Origin: an uncultured Prevotellaceae bacterium
Lineage (GTDB): Bacteria > Bacteroidota > Bacteroidia > Bacteroidales > Bacteroidaceae
DNA length: 47,377 nucleotides
NCBI GenBank assembly: GCA_902765585.1
Contig: CACXAG010000006.1
Location: 1 to 47,377 of the forward strand
Direction: 5' to 3'
Position 1 is the stretch's first letter, and every line of letters begins with the position of its first letter. Position numbers and translations under genes: made by a program. The notes beneath the pieces were generated by a model that was not told the origin of the DNA, searched no databases, and worked only from the letters and a program-made list of their open reading frames with translations. Shown piece after piece: positions 7,632-15,837 of the stretch.

Positions 7632-9335
7632 ATGAAAAAAATTTCTACGCTTGCCTTTATGGCTTTCTTTTGCTGTCTGAGCGCCATGTCTCAGATAGTG
7701 TTGGGTGACATCCACTTCAGCCTCGGTGAAGGCAAGAAGATTAGTCCCACAACTGGTAAGATTACGGTGACGTTCCCCGACGTTACTGGTGTCGATGACC
7801 CTACCACCACCAATTTCGTGCTGGGAGGCAGCTTTGGCGAAGGCTATGAGTTCGACGGTATGGAGAGCTCGTTTGCCCAGGGAGTTACCTTCGACCTGGC
7901 TGAGTTTGAACTGCAGCCCGCTACGGAGTACACGCTGAAAATCAACTCTGTGAAGGTCAATGGCACTGAACTGGCTGCCGAGGGTGGCTATGCGCTGAAC
8001 TTCAAGACTCGTGGTGCCGAGCGCAAGATGGCATGGTCGTTTGCCATTGACGACGAGTCGTTAGCTATGATTGCTGAAGATGCTGCAACCAATACGGAGT
8101 CAGACGTAAATAGATATATTGACATTACGAAGAGTGGTAATGCCCGCTATTATGTTCCAGCTCGCAACTACGAGGAGATTATGCTTCCCGACGGAACAGC
8201 TCTGCCTACTACTGAGGACCTGCTTTTCAAGTTTGGTGAGAAATTATTCTATGTAGGTGGTCATACCGGAGGTTGGGGCGATGCCATTTGTTTCAATGGT
8301 AATAATCAGTTCATGGTTATCCCCGATTGCCAAGAGGGTGATGTTATCATCTTCAATGCCAATCGTGCTACCTCTGGTAATGCCAGCAAGCAAACATGCA
8401 TCCAGGCTTTGAATGGTGCTGCCATTGCTCCTGAGGGACTGATGTCGTCTACGGGTGTTCAGGATTCTGTATGGCTGGGTTCTTCATTTATGAACTTCAA
8501 GTTCGAAGTGCAGAATTCCGGTGATATCACGTTCCGTTTTGGCAATTGCATTTTGAAGAATGTAACCATTACCGAGGCTCAGGAAAAGAAGGCTTGCAAG
8601 TATCGTGTGGTTGCAGCCTATGGTGAAGGTGATGAGCAGGTTATTTTGAAGGAACTGGTTGGTGAGACCGAAGGTGTTAGCGGCACAACAGTCAAGACCC
8701 AGTTCCCTTATTGGGTGAAGGATGCTGAAGGCAATGTGTATTCTCATTCAGCTATCAGCAAGGAGTTCAACGTTTCTTTCGAATTGAACAGCGACACCAC
8801 CTTCGTTATGAACTACAACAAGACGTCATACCAGGACGCTGTATTCCTCTCCGAGGGTGAGGACCTCACGGGTGCTGTGCTTTGCACCAGTGCCAATGCT
8901 GCTATCCGTTCGTCTATGGGCAAGGCCGGCTACGTCACTGAGGATCTGAAGCTCGTGACCCTGCAGCCTGGTACCTATAAGATTCGTGCCGTTCTCTTCG
9001 ATGCCAACAAGACTCCCAGCTATGTCTGCACGCTGAGCAAGGGTGCCGGTGAGGAGAACGAGATTTACCTCTCTGCCACTGCTACCAACTGGACGGAGGT
9101 TGAGAGCGACCTGCTGACTATAGAAGCAGCTACCGACATTACGCTGAAGGCTGGTGGCGGTGAGATGCAGGGCGTTGACGTCATCATGATCTATGTTTCT
9201 ACTGACGCTCCCGACGGCATCACTGAGACGAAGGCCACGCAGCAGGTGGCAGTCCGCAAGGTGCTGAAGGACGGTCGCATCGTCATCCAGACCGAGGCCG
9301 GCACCTTCAACACTGTCGGTGTTCAGGTGAAGTAA
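7632..9335 (+). CDS. Large secreted protein of unknown function with C-terminal secretion-type tail
   Basis: 567 residues with signal peptide MKKISTLAFMAFFCCLSAMS. Residues about 22-130 look like an Ig-type beta-sandwich (KITVTFPDVTGVDD, LQPATEYTLKINSV). The middle holds beta-rich segments (CKYRVVAAYGEGDEQVI), possibly carbohydrate-binding modules. The last 25 residues (VRKVLKDGRIVIQTEAGTFN) match the short C-terminal tail seen on many Prevotella secreted enzymes. No catalytic motif was recognised. It lies just upstream of the polygalacturonase pseudogene, separated by a strong hairpin. A cell-surface carbohydrate-binding role is plausible but unproven. Confidence 0.75.
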   Translation: MKKISTLAFMAFFCCLSAMSQIVLGDIHFSLGEGKKISPTTGKITVTFPDVTGVDDPTTTNFVLGGSFGEGYEFDGMESSFAQGVTFDLAEFELQPATEYTLKINSVKVNGTELAAEGGYALNFKTRGAERKMAWSFAIDDESLAMIAEDAATNTESDVNRYIDITKSGNARYYVPARNYEEIMLPDGTALPTTEDLLFKFGEKLFYVGGHTGGWGDAICFNGNNQFMVIPDCQEGDVIIFNANRATSGNASKQTCIQALNGAAIAPEGLMSSTGVQDSVWLGSSFMNFKFEVQNSGDITFRFGNCILKNVTITEAQEKKACKYRVVAAYGEGDEQVILKELVGETEGVSGTTVKTQFPYWVKDAEGNVYSHSAISKEFNVSFELNSDTTFVMNYNKTSYQDAVFLSEGEDLTGAVLCTSANAAIRSSMGKAGYVTEDLKLVTLQPGTYKIRAVLFDANKTPSYVCTLSKGAGEENEIYLSATATNWTEVESDLLTIEAATDITLKAGGGEMQGVDVIMIYVSTDAPDGITETKATQQVAVRKVLKDGRIVIQTEAGTFNTVGVQVK

Positions 9336-9348
9336 ACGAAATCATATT

Positions 9349-9417
9349 GCAGCGGACTACATGGACTTGTTCGGACTCCTGAGTGTGATGTCCGTGTCAG
9401 TCCGTGTAGTCCGCTGC
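9349..9417. terminator. Long-stem hairpin between 7632 gene and GH28 pseudogene
   Basis: Arms at 9349-9367 (GCAGCGGACTACATGGACT) and 9399-9417 pair with one mismatch over 19 bp, with a 31-base loop. No T tract follows directly. It may act as an attenuator or mRNA stabiliser, or be a dispersed repeat. Confidence 0.6.
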
Positions 9418-9466
9418 TTAAATATAGAAGACATGAACAAACTACTAACACTTTTCTGCAAATACA

Positions 9467-10884
9467 ATGAAAAAACAACTGACAGCTCTGCTCTTCACTC
9501 TCTACTTTGGCGCCGCCACGGCTATGGGGATTTTCAATGTCCGTGACTATGGTGCCAAAGGCGACGGAAAGACGCTGGACTCACCGGCCATTAACGCTGC
9601 TATCGAGGCAGCAGTTCGCGATGGCGGTGGACAGGTGCTGTTGCCAGCAGGAACCTACCTGAGTGGTAGCATTCGGCTAAAGTCTAATATTGACCTACAC
9701 CTTTCGGCAGGCTGTACCATCTTAGCGGCTCCTGCTTCCATGAAAGCTTACGACCCCAGTGAGTCGTTTGGTGGTTTTCCTGAATATCAGGATGGCGGGC
9801 ATACCTACTTCCACAACTCGCTTATCTGGGCTGAAGGTCAGACCAATGTGTCAATTACCGGCCACGGCATGATTGACGGCCAGGGACTGACAAAGAAAGA
9901 TACCGAGAAGGCTGGCATCGTACAGGGAGGCAGTATTGGTACGGGTGACAAGGCTATTGCCCTGAAACTGTGTCGTAATATCCTGATTCGTGACATCACC
10001 ATCTTCCGTGGCGGGCACTTTGCCATTATCACCACTGGCTGTGACCGTGGTACTATTGACAATGTGACCATCGACACCAATCGCGACGGCATTGATATCG
10101 ACTGTTGTAAATACATCACCGTCACGAATACCAAGGTTAATACGCCCAGCGACGATGCCATCGTGCTGAAGTCGTCGTATGCCTTGAAACAGGCCGTTCC
10201 TTGCGAGCATGTCCTCATCACCAACTGTCTGGTGACGGGCTATAAGTTGGGAACCTTCCTCGATGGAACCTAGCATCAAGTTGGGTACAGAGTCGAACGG
10301 TGGCTACCGCAATATCACCATTTCAAATTGTACCTGTATGTGGAGTAGTGGACTGGCTTTCGAAGAAGTGGATCAGGGAAGCATGGAGAACATCTGCGTT
10401 ACCAATATTGCTATGGAGCATGTCCACCATTATCCCATCTATATCACTACAGGCTGTCGTAATCGTGGACCAAAGGAGGTAACACAGCCATCCAGTGCCC
10501 GTAATATTCAGATTTCTAACATCATTGCCACCGATTGTGACTCGCTATGTTCCATCATCGTCACGGGTATGAACGACGAGCCCATTCGTAATGTGTGGCT
10601 GTCGAATATCCGACTGACTTTCAGGGGCAGGAACTAAGGATTTGGTGAAAAGAGACTATCGCGAACAAGGCACCAACTATCCTGAACCCCGTTGGGCAGG
10701 GCCGACACCTGCATACGGTCTCTATGCCCGTCACGTTGAGGGCCTGCATGTCAACGATGTTACCTTCCGCTACGAACGTCCTGAATATCGTCCAGCTATT
10801 ATACTCGATGATGTGCGTGATGCCACCTTGAATCAAATCGATGCTCCTACGGAGCCTGGCGTTGAACAAATCGTACGTTTTTGA
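9467..10884 (+). pseudogene. GH28 polygalacturonase-like gene broken by two frameshifts
   Basis: Three collinear pieces in different frames form one protein of about 470 residues: 9467-10273, about 10263-10637 and about 10621-10884. Signal peptide MKKQLTALLFTLYFGAATA, then FNVRDYGAKGDGKTLDSPAINAA, typical of family 28. The second piece holds IKLGTESNGGYRNITISNC, the third VKRDYREQGTNYPEPRW. The first frame stops after LGTFLDGT. The second break is at a GGGG tract near 10624, where the restored reading would be FRG-AGTKDLVKRD. Apart from the two breaks the sequence is well conserved, so inactivation is recent or an assembly error. The 3' end nearly touches the GH115 start, indicating one transcript. 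Confidence 0.8.
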
Positions 10885-10886
10885 AG

Positions 10887-13208
10887 ATGTTGAAGCAAAG
10901 AATAATAGTCATATTTGTTTTTCTGGCTGTTTGCATGTATGTGGCGGCTGACATCGTGTGGTTCGACGGAACGAAGCCCATCAGCTATCAAGTAGTAGGT
11001 AAGACAGACCCTGTGGTGAAGATAGCGTTGCAGATGTGGAGCGACGATATGGAGCAGGTTACTGGCATGCGACCAGTGTCGTCCCAAAAAGCCAGTATCC
11101 GCATTATACAAGGTAAGGGCTCCGACGACGGTTTCAAACTGAGCGTCAACAAACAGGGTCAGATTGTGGTCGAGGGCCATAATGGTCGCGGCACGGCCTA
11201 CGGCCTGTTGGAATTGTCGCGTATGGCAGGCGTGTCGCCCTGGGTATGGTGGGGCGACGTTGTTCCAGAAAAGCGCGCTCGTCTTGTATTTGACGAAACG
11301 ACACAGATTGAGCATACCCCCTCTGTGGCCTATCGCGGTATCTTTATCAATGACGAGGACTGGAGCCTGCGCCGATGGTCGACCAAGCACTTCGAACCTG
11401 CTGCACCCATGGGTCCCAAGACCTATAAGGCTATTTTCCAGTTGTTGTTACGTTTAAGGGCCAATGCCATCTGGCCTGCCATGCATGAGGGTACACCCGG
11501 TTTCTTTACTGTCAAAGGCAATAAGGAGATGGCCGACTCCTGCGGCATCCTTATTGGCACCAGTCATTGCGAACCCCTGCTTAGGAACAACGTGGCTGAG
11601 TGGGACCATCAGCAGCGCGGAGCCTACAACTACATCACCAATCGCCAACAGGTGCAGCAGTACTGGATGGAGCGCCTGCAACAGGTAAAAGGCAGCGAAG
11701 AATTGTTCACCATTGGTATGCGAGGCATCCACGACGGTTCGATGGAGGGTGTCAAGACCAAGCAGGAAAAGCTCGAAGGCCTGCAGCAGGTCATTGACGA
11801 CCAGCGTGAACTCATCCGTAAGTATTATCGCAGGGATGTCGAAAATGTACCTCAAGTCTTTATCCCTTATAAAGAGGTGTTGGAAATCTACGAGAGTGGT
11901 CTTCGCGTGCCTGATGACGTGACGCTAATGTGGTGCGATGATAACTATGGCTATATGACGCGCCTGAGTGATGCTGAACAGCAGCAGCGCCAGGGTGGGG
12001 GAGGAGTCTATTATCACCTCTCGTACTGGGGCCGTCCCCACGACTATCTGTGGCTTACCACCACACAGCCGGGACTCATCTATAGTGAGATGAAGGCAGC
12101 CTACGACCACAACTGCAAGAAGCTCTGGATTGTCAACGTCCACGACCCGAAGGTGGCGGCCTACGACTTGGAGTTCTTCCTCGACATGGCATGGGACATC
12201 AACACCATCCAGCCTCTTACCATCAACCAGCACTTGGAGCGCTGGCTCTGCACGCAGTTTGGCGATGAGGCTGGTAAAAAGCTGGCTCCTGCCATGCGTG
12301 AGTTCTATCGCCTGTGTGCCATCCGCAAACCAGAGTTCATGGGTTGGACACAGGTGGAACTCGACAAGAAAATCTATCCTGGAGGCAAGTCACGTGTAAC
12401 CGACATTGGGCTGACCCGCCAAGAGGCAGCAGAGCGGTTAGAGGCTTTTGGACGTTTGAAGGCTATTGTCGACAAATGTCGTATGCTCGTTCGTCCTGAG
12501 TTGTCTGATGCTTATGAGGCCCATATCGCCTACCCCGTCTATGCCGCTGCTGCCATGACACGCAAAATCGTTTCTGATTCAGCAACAAGTCATCTTGCCT
12601 ATGAGGAAATAGCCACACTAACCCATCGTTACAATGCGCTGGCCAATGGTAAATGGATGGGGCTGATGGATGCTGCGCCACGCCAGTTGCCCGTCTTTGA
12701 AGATGTCCGTGGCCGATTGTATGACGATGAGCCATTTAATGGTATCGCTCACAATGCCTGCGACTATAAGAAAGCCTCTGACGGTTGCCAACCCATCCAG
12801 ATGCTTGGCCACTCGATGAATGCCGTTGCTATTCCCCGTAGTGGTGAACTGGTCTATGAGTTTGAGGCGCAGCGCGAGGGCGAGGCCACGCTATACACGG
12901 CTATGATTCCGACTCAACCTCATGACAAGGGCGACCTGCGCTATTCCATCCAGATAGACAACGGGGAACCTGTCGTCATCTCGTTGAAAGAAAAGTTCCG
13001 CTCTGAGTTCTGGAAAGTTAGCGTGCTGCGTGGTCAGGCTTTGAAGCAGACACCTGTCAAGCTCTCCAAAGGCTCGCATACGCTGAAGGTCAAGGCCCTC
13101 GACGACCATATCATCATGGACCAGTGGATGCTCGACTTCAAGAAAGACCGCAAGTTCTACGTGATACCAGTGAAGAATTCTCTCTTTGAGAGTGTGGCGT
13201 TGCAATGA
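10887..13208 (+). CDS. GH115 alpha-glucuronidase, secreted
   Basis: 773 residues from ATG 10887, two bases after the stop of the upstream reading frame; a TTG at 10881 is less likely. Signal peptide MLKQRIIVIFVFLAVCMYVA. Family 115 hallmarks in order: GHNGRGTAYGLLELSR, VAYRGIFINDEDW, LLLRLRANAIWPAMHEG, IGTSHCEPLLRNN, TIGMRGIHDGSM, VTLMWCDDNYGY, YYHLSYWGRPHDYLWL and LWIVNVHDPKVAAYDLEFFL. The C-terminal region (about 660-760) is a beta-sandwich. GH115 enzymes release glucuronic acid or its 4-O-methyl form from xylan or related side chains. The last nine residues (SLFESVALQ) are encoded by a dispersed repeat element (13178-13206), so the natural terminus was altered. Confidence 0.92.
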   Translation: MLKQRIIVIFVFLAVCMYVAADIVWFDGTKPISYQVVGKTDPVVKIALQMWSDDMEQVTGMRPVSSQKASIRIIQGKGSDDGFKLSVNKQGQIVVEGHNGRGTAYGLLELSRMAGVSPWVWWGDVVPEKRARLVFDETTQIEHTPSVAYRGIFINDEDWSLRRWSTKHFEPAAPMGPKTYKAIFQLLLRLRANAIWPAMHEGTPGFFTVKGNKEMADSCGILIGTSHCEPLLRNNVAEWDHQQRGAYNYITNRQQVQQYWMERLQQVKGSEELFTIGMRGIHDGSMEGVKTKQEKLEGLQQVIDDQRELIRKYYRRDVENVPQVFIPYKEVLEIYESGLRVPDDVTLMWCDDNYGYMTRLSDAEQQQRQGGGGVYYHLSYWGRPHDYLWLTTTQPGLIYSEMKAAYDHNCKKLWIVNVHDPKVAAYDLEFFLDMAWDINTIQPLTINQHLERWLCTQFGDEAGKKLAPAMREFYRLCAIRKPEFMGWTQVELDKKIYPGGKSRVTDIGLTRQEAAERLEAFGRLKAIVDKCRMLVRPELSDAYEAHIAYPVYAAAAMTRKIVSDSATSHLAYEEIATLTHRYNALANGKWMGLMDAAPRQLPVFEDVRGRLYDDEPFNGIAHNACDYKKASDGCQPIQMLGHSMNAVAIPRSGELVYEFEAQREGEATLYTAMIPTQPHDKGDLRYSIQIDNGEPVVISLKEKFRSEFWKVSVLRGQALKQTPVKLSKGSHTLKVKALDDHIIMDQWMLDFKKDRKFYVIPVKNSLFESVALQ
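13178..13206 (+). repeat. Dispersed hairpin-plus-tail element, copy 1 (in coding sequence)
   Basis: TTCTCTCTTTGAGAG then TGTGGCGTTGCAAT. Relatives are at 41605-41634, 42591-42619 and, in reverse, 43861-43874. It encodes the final residues of the GH115 protein, with the stop codon immediately after. Confidence 0.8.
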
Positions 13209-13235
13209 AGTAGTTTACTGTTTATTTGTTTGGTT

Positions 13236-14096
13236 ATGAAACGTCTGCTCACCAGTTTATCCTTTATATTCAATCTGACATTTTGCATGGCACAGCAAAG
13301 TGCTCCTGTTATTCTTGTAGCAGGGCAGTCGAATGCGGACGGGCGTGTCCCAATTGCTGAGTTACCAGCTGAACTGAAAACGTTTCACTACTGCCAATGG
13401 AGCTATGGCAGCGGCGATTTTGAGACGGCAACAGGACAATTCTCGCCATTCTCACCACGTGTGGCCAAGCCGAAGATTGAAGCAAGTTGGGGCTTTGATG
13501 CCGTTGTGTATAAGAAATTGGAAGAACTGTGGCAGAAGCCGTTCTATGTCATCAAACACACAGACGGCGGCACGGCTATCGACCCCTCCTGTAAGGCAAG
13601 CACACACGGGCTTTACTGGTCGGCCGACACCGCATTCCTCAACCACACAACATCTGCCAGTCATGGTGGCAAGTCACTGCTGAAGGCTTTTTTCCGACAG
13701 ATTGATGATTGTCTGCCAAACCTCCCGAAGGGCTACGACATCAAATGTCTCATCTGGCACCAGGGTGAGAGCGATCAGCCCGCTGCTGACCGCTATTACG
13801 ACAACCTAAAGGCCGTCATCCAGCATCTCCGCCAGCATCTTTACGAGGTGACTGGTAAGAAGAAGTACCTCCGTCTGCCCGTCATCTGCGGCACATACGC
13901 TAAGAACAGTCGTCAGCGTAGTCAGCAGGTGGTCGATGCACTTTATCGTTTGGCTGCCGACGATAACAAATTCTACGTGGTGGAGGCTGAAGACCTTACA
14001 TTACTTCGAGACCGTCTGCACTTTGATACCCGCGGTGCACAGATTCTCGGAGAGCGCATCTTCGAAACAATGAAAGAAAAAAGCATTATAAAATGA
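13236..14096 (+). CDS. SASA-domain (CE6-like) carbohydrate acetyl esterase
   Basis: 286 residues. ATG 13236 gives the signal peptide MKRLLTSLSFIFNLTFCMA; a TTG at 13230 is possible. The nucleophile motif GQSNADGR carries Ser at about 32. WHQGESD (about 175) is the conserved second block of the SASA/DUF303 family, and DRLHFD (about 258) supplies the catalytic Asp-His. The family removes O-acetyl groups from xylan and related polymers, which helps the lyases and GH115. It starts 27 bases after the GH115 stop, so co-transcription is likely. Confidence 0.85.
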   Translation: MKRLLTSLSFIFNLTFCMAQQSAPVILVAGQSNADGRVPIAELPAELKTFHYCQWSYGSGDFETATGQFSPFSPRVAKPKIEASWGFDAVVYKKLEELWQKPFYVIKHTDGGTAIDPSCKASTHGLYWSADTAFLNHTTSASHGGKSLLKAFFRQIDDCLPNLPKGYDIKCLIWHQGESDQPAADRYYDNLKAVIQHLRQHLYEVTGKKKYLRLPVICGTYAKNSRQRSQQVVDALYRLAADDNKFYVVEAEDLTLLRDRLHFDTRGAQILGERIFETMKEKSIIK

Positions 14097-14290
14097 AGAA
14101 ATATCTAAAAAATCAACCGTTTGTTTTTGCGTAAAGGCGAGGAAATTCCGCGTACAGACACAAGGTGTTTCTCGTACAGACGCAAGGTGTTTTGCGTATA
14201 GACAAAAGCGAATGAACCCAGGCCTTTCTCCCCGACTACCTTGCTCCTTGCCCCAACAAAGCCCAGTCCTTTCCCCTCAGAAGCTATGTT
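14097..14290. repeat. Two adjacent arrays with about 22-bp period in intergenic DNA
   Basis: Units start at 14130 (21 bp), 14151, 14173 and 14195 (22 bp each). Units at 14151 and 14173 (CGTACAGAC...) agree at 19 of 22. A second array with CCTTTCTCCCC at 14223, CCTTGCCCC at 14246 and CCTTTCCCC at 14268 has 22-23 bp spacing. No gene was found between 14097 and 14539. Confidence 0.65.
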
Positions 14291-14383
14291 GTTCTCACGG
14301 CCAGGCATTTTTCCCGCTTTTGCTTGTGTATTACGTTTTTATTCTTTACTGGGGGGAGAGCGAATATGACTCCCTTATTACGG

Positions 14384-14421
14384 AATAACCCTGCCTTATT
14401 GTATGATAAGGCAGGGTTATT
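14384..14421. terminator. Perfect 15-bp stem hairpin
   Basis: AATAACCCTGCCTTA (14384-14398) and its exact complement (14407-14421) with an 8-base loop. It lacks a long T tract but is strong enough to separate the esterase operon from the DUF4160 pair. Confidence 0.6.
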
Positions 14422-14488
14422 CCTACTTTCCGCATTTCTGTTACCAGGTATCAGCGGTTATCAAATTTATCAAATAGCTGCCTTAAAA

Positions 14489-14520
14489 TTTGCAAGTATA
14501 AAAAATTATACCTAAATTTG
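14489..14520 (+). promoter_or_regulatory. Promoter for the DUF4160/DUF2442 pair
   Basis: TTTG at 14489-14492, 20 bases, TAAATTTG at 14513-14520; the ATG at 14540 follows closely. Confidence 0.7.
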
Positions 14521-14539
14521 CACCCAAAACATAGAATGT

Positions 14540-14776
14540 ATGCCTACGCTATTACGTCTTTTTGGATTGAGATTTTTCTTCTATATGGATGAGCATCGTC
14601 CTATCCATGTTCACATAGAATGTGGTGGAAAGTTAGCCAAGATAGAATTGGAGCCAGAAATAGCTATAGTATACAACCACGGCCTTAAGGAAAATGAATT
14701 AAGAATGGCTGTTGATACTTGCAAGCTATATAAAGCAAAGTTTATAGAGGAATGGCATAATAGATTTGATAACTAA
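14540..14776 (+). CDS. DUF4160 family protein
   Basis: 78 residues. MPTLLRLFGLRFFFYMDEHRPIHVHIECGG matches the DUF4160 signature (F-Y--DEH-P-HVHV). Small, cytoplasmic, function unknown. An ATG at 14536 is out of frame; 14540 is supported by the family N-terminus. It is followed after 15 bases by a DUF2442 gene. Such pairs recur in many genomes and have been proposed to be toxin-antitoxin-like, but that is not proved. Confidence 0.85.
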   Translation: MPTLLRLFGLRFFFYMDEHRPIHVHIECGGKLAKIELEPEIAIVYNHGLKENELRMAVDTCKLYKAKFIEEWHNRFDN

Positions 14777-14791
14777 ATGTAAAGGTGCGAT

Positions 14792-15208
14792 ATGGAAAAG
14801 ATTAAGAATTTATGGTTTGACAAAAACCGTATTTACATGAAGTCCACTGAGGGGAATGTGCTGAGCCGTCCCTTGGAAGCTTATCCTGAACTCCTTGAGG
14901 CCACTACAGAAGAGCGTAATGACTATACTATTGTAGATGAAGGCCGTGCTATTCGTTGGGAGGCAATAGATGCCGATTTGCATATTTCAAGTTTTTATGA
15001 TGCTACAGAGCCCAATAGCGAAAACGAAGTGGCACAGATGTTCAAGCGCCTTCCTTGGCTGAATGTATCAGAGGTTGCTCGTGCCGTCGGCATCAATAAA
15101 AGTTTACTGGCAAGATATATTTATGGTATATCTAAACCAAGCGAACAAAGGGTCAATCAAATACGTGCTACTCTTCGTGGATTCGCACGAGAATTACAGA
15201 TGGTTTAA
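14792..15208 (+). CDS. DUF2442 protein with helix-turn-helix
   Basis: 138 residues. The N-terminal half (KNLWFDKNRIYMKSTEGNVLSRPLEAYPELLEA, IRWEAIDADLHISSF) is DUF2442. The C-terminal half (NVSEVARAVGINKSLLARYIYGISKPSEQRV) is a Cro/Xre-like helix-turn-helix, so it likely binds its own promoter at 14489-14520 (inference). It is the likely antitoxin or regulator if the pair is a toxin-antitoxin module. Confidence 0.85.
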   Translation: MEKIKNLWFDKNRIYMKSTEGNVLSRPLEAYPELLEATTEERNDYTIVDEGRAIRWEAIDADLHISSFYDATEPNSENEVAQMFKRLPWLNVSEVARAVGINKSLLARYIYGISKPSEQRVNQIRATLRGFARELQMV

Positions 15209-15221
15209 AAAGTTGGCGACT

Positions 15222-15252
15222 GGAACTCAGAGGGGACAGTCCACCTGAGTCC
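15222..15252 (+). terminator. Hairpin after the DUF2442 gene
   Basis: GGAACTCAG (15222-15230) pairs with CTGAGTCC (15245-15252) with one bulge, followed by TTGTTTTG. It is 14 bases past the stop codon. Confidence 0.5.
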
Positions 15253-15293
15253 TTGTTTTGTCAGGAAAAACGAATAATGGTAATATTGCTATC

Positions 15294-15381
15294 CTTGGCC
15301 TCTTTGGGAGTCTGGCTTGGGCGGAATGGGAGGGTGGCCTGGGCGGACTACCAGAAACCCTTGGGCGGACTGCATGGGGGC
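15294..15381 (+). repeat. 22-bp-period array (TTGGGCGGA type)
   Basis: Four consecutive 22-bp units start at 15294, 15316, 15338 and 15360. The last three share the core TGGGCGGA. Gene-free DNA; open frames here only read through the repeat. Confidence 0.7.
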
Positions 15382-15535
15382 TTTTGTTCGAAATCTGTTG
15401 ATGTAAGGATTCTTTACGACTGCTTCTCCCAGTACAAGTTACTCGGAATTATGGGAACAGGTTTTTGATTTTTCGTTTCACCCCTCACCCTCCACTTTGG
15501 ATGCTTAAAATGCCGATGTACAAAGGGGTTGAGGA

Positions 15536-15598
15536 CAGTGTAGGGTGGTCTTGACCCTACACTGACCTTTACCTCACCCTACACTCAGATGTCATGAC
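15536..15598. repeat. Hairpin plus 22-bp repeat (CCCTACACT type)
   Basis: CAGTGTAGGG (15536-15545) and CCCTACACTG (15555-15564) form a perfect 10-bp stem with a 9-base loop. CCCTACACT then recurs exactly 22 bases later at 15577-15585. Confidence 0.7.
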
Positions 15599-15627
15599 TT
15601 AAGGTAAGCAGAATACTCGCAGTTTTT

Positions 15628-15695
15628 CCGTAGGGAGCAAACTCTGATTCCGTAGGCTGCAAACTCCCAGTCCGTGCCGTCGGACTGAGAGTTTG
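15628..15695. repeat. 22-bp repeat ending in a 15-bp hairpin (CCGTAGG type)
   Basis: Units at 15628-15649 and 15650-15671 share about 17 of 22 bases (CCGTAGG..GCAAACTC). CAAACTCCCAGTCCG (15660-15674) then pairs with 15681-15695 at 14 of 15 positions around the loop TGCCGT. Confidence 0.7.
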
Positions 15696-15761
15696 TATTA
15701 ATAGTAAGGTGCAAAGTGTTACACAAATCCTACGTCTCGGAAGAAAAAACAAATGATTTGT

Positions 15762-15792
15762 TTTGTTCTTCTCTCGACTTTTCGTAACTTTG
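15762..15792 (+). promoter_or_regulatory. Promoter for the PL11 gene
   Basis: TTTG (15762-15765), exactly 19 bases, TAACTTTG (15785-15792). Bases 15771-15792 are identical to the promoter of the GH43-like gene (338-359, minus strand), including the non-consensus spacer. Confidence 0.8.
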
Positions 15793-15837
15793 CAGCCGAA
15801 AACTACAATAAAAGAAAAAACTACTAATAAAATCAAT

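Noticed and set aside
14324..14515. Possible small protein beginning MCITFLFF
   Set aside because: It spans a perfect hairpin and the DUF4160 promoter, so it is very unlikely to be coding.
15253..15468. Possible 71-residue membrane-like protein
   Set aside because: It only reads through the 22-bp array; no promoter and no family resemblance.
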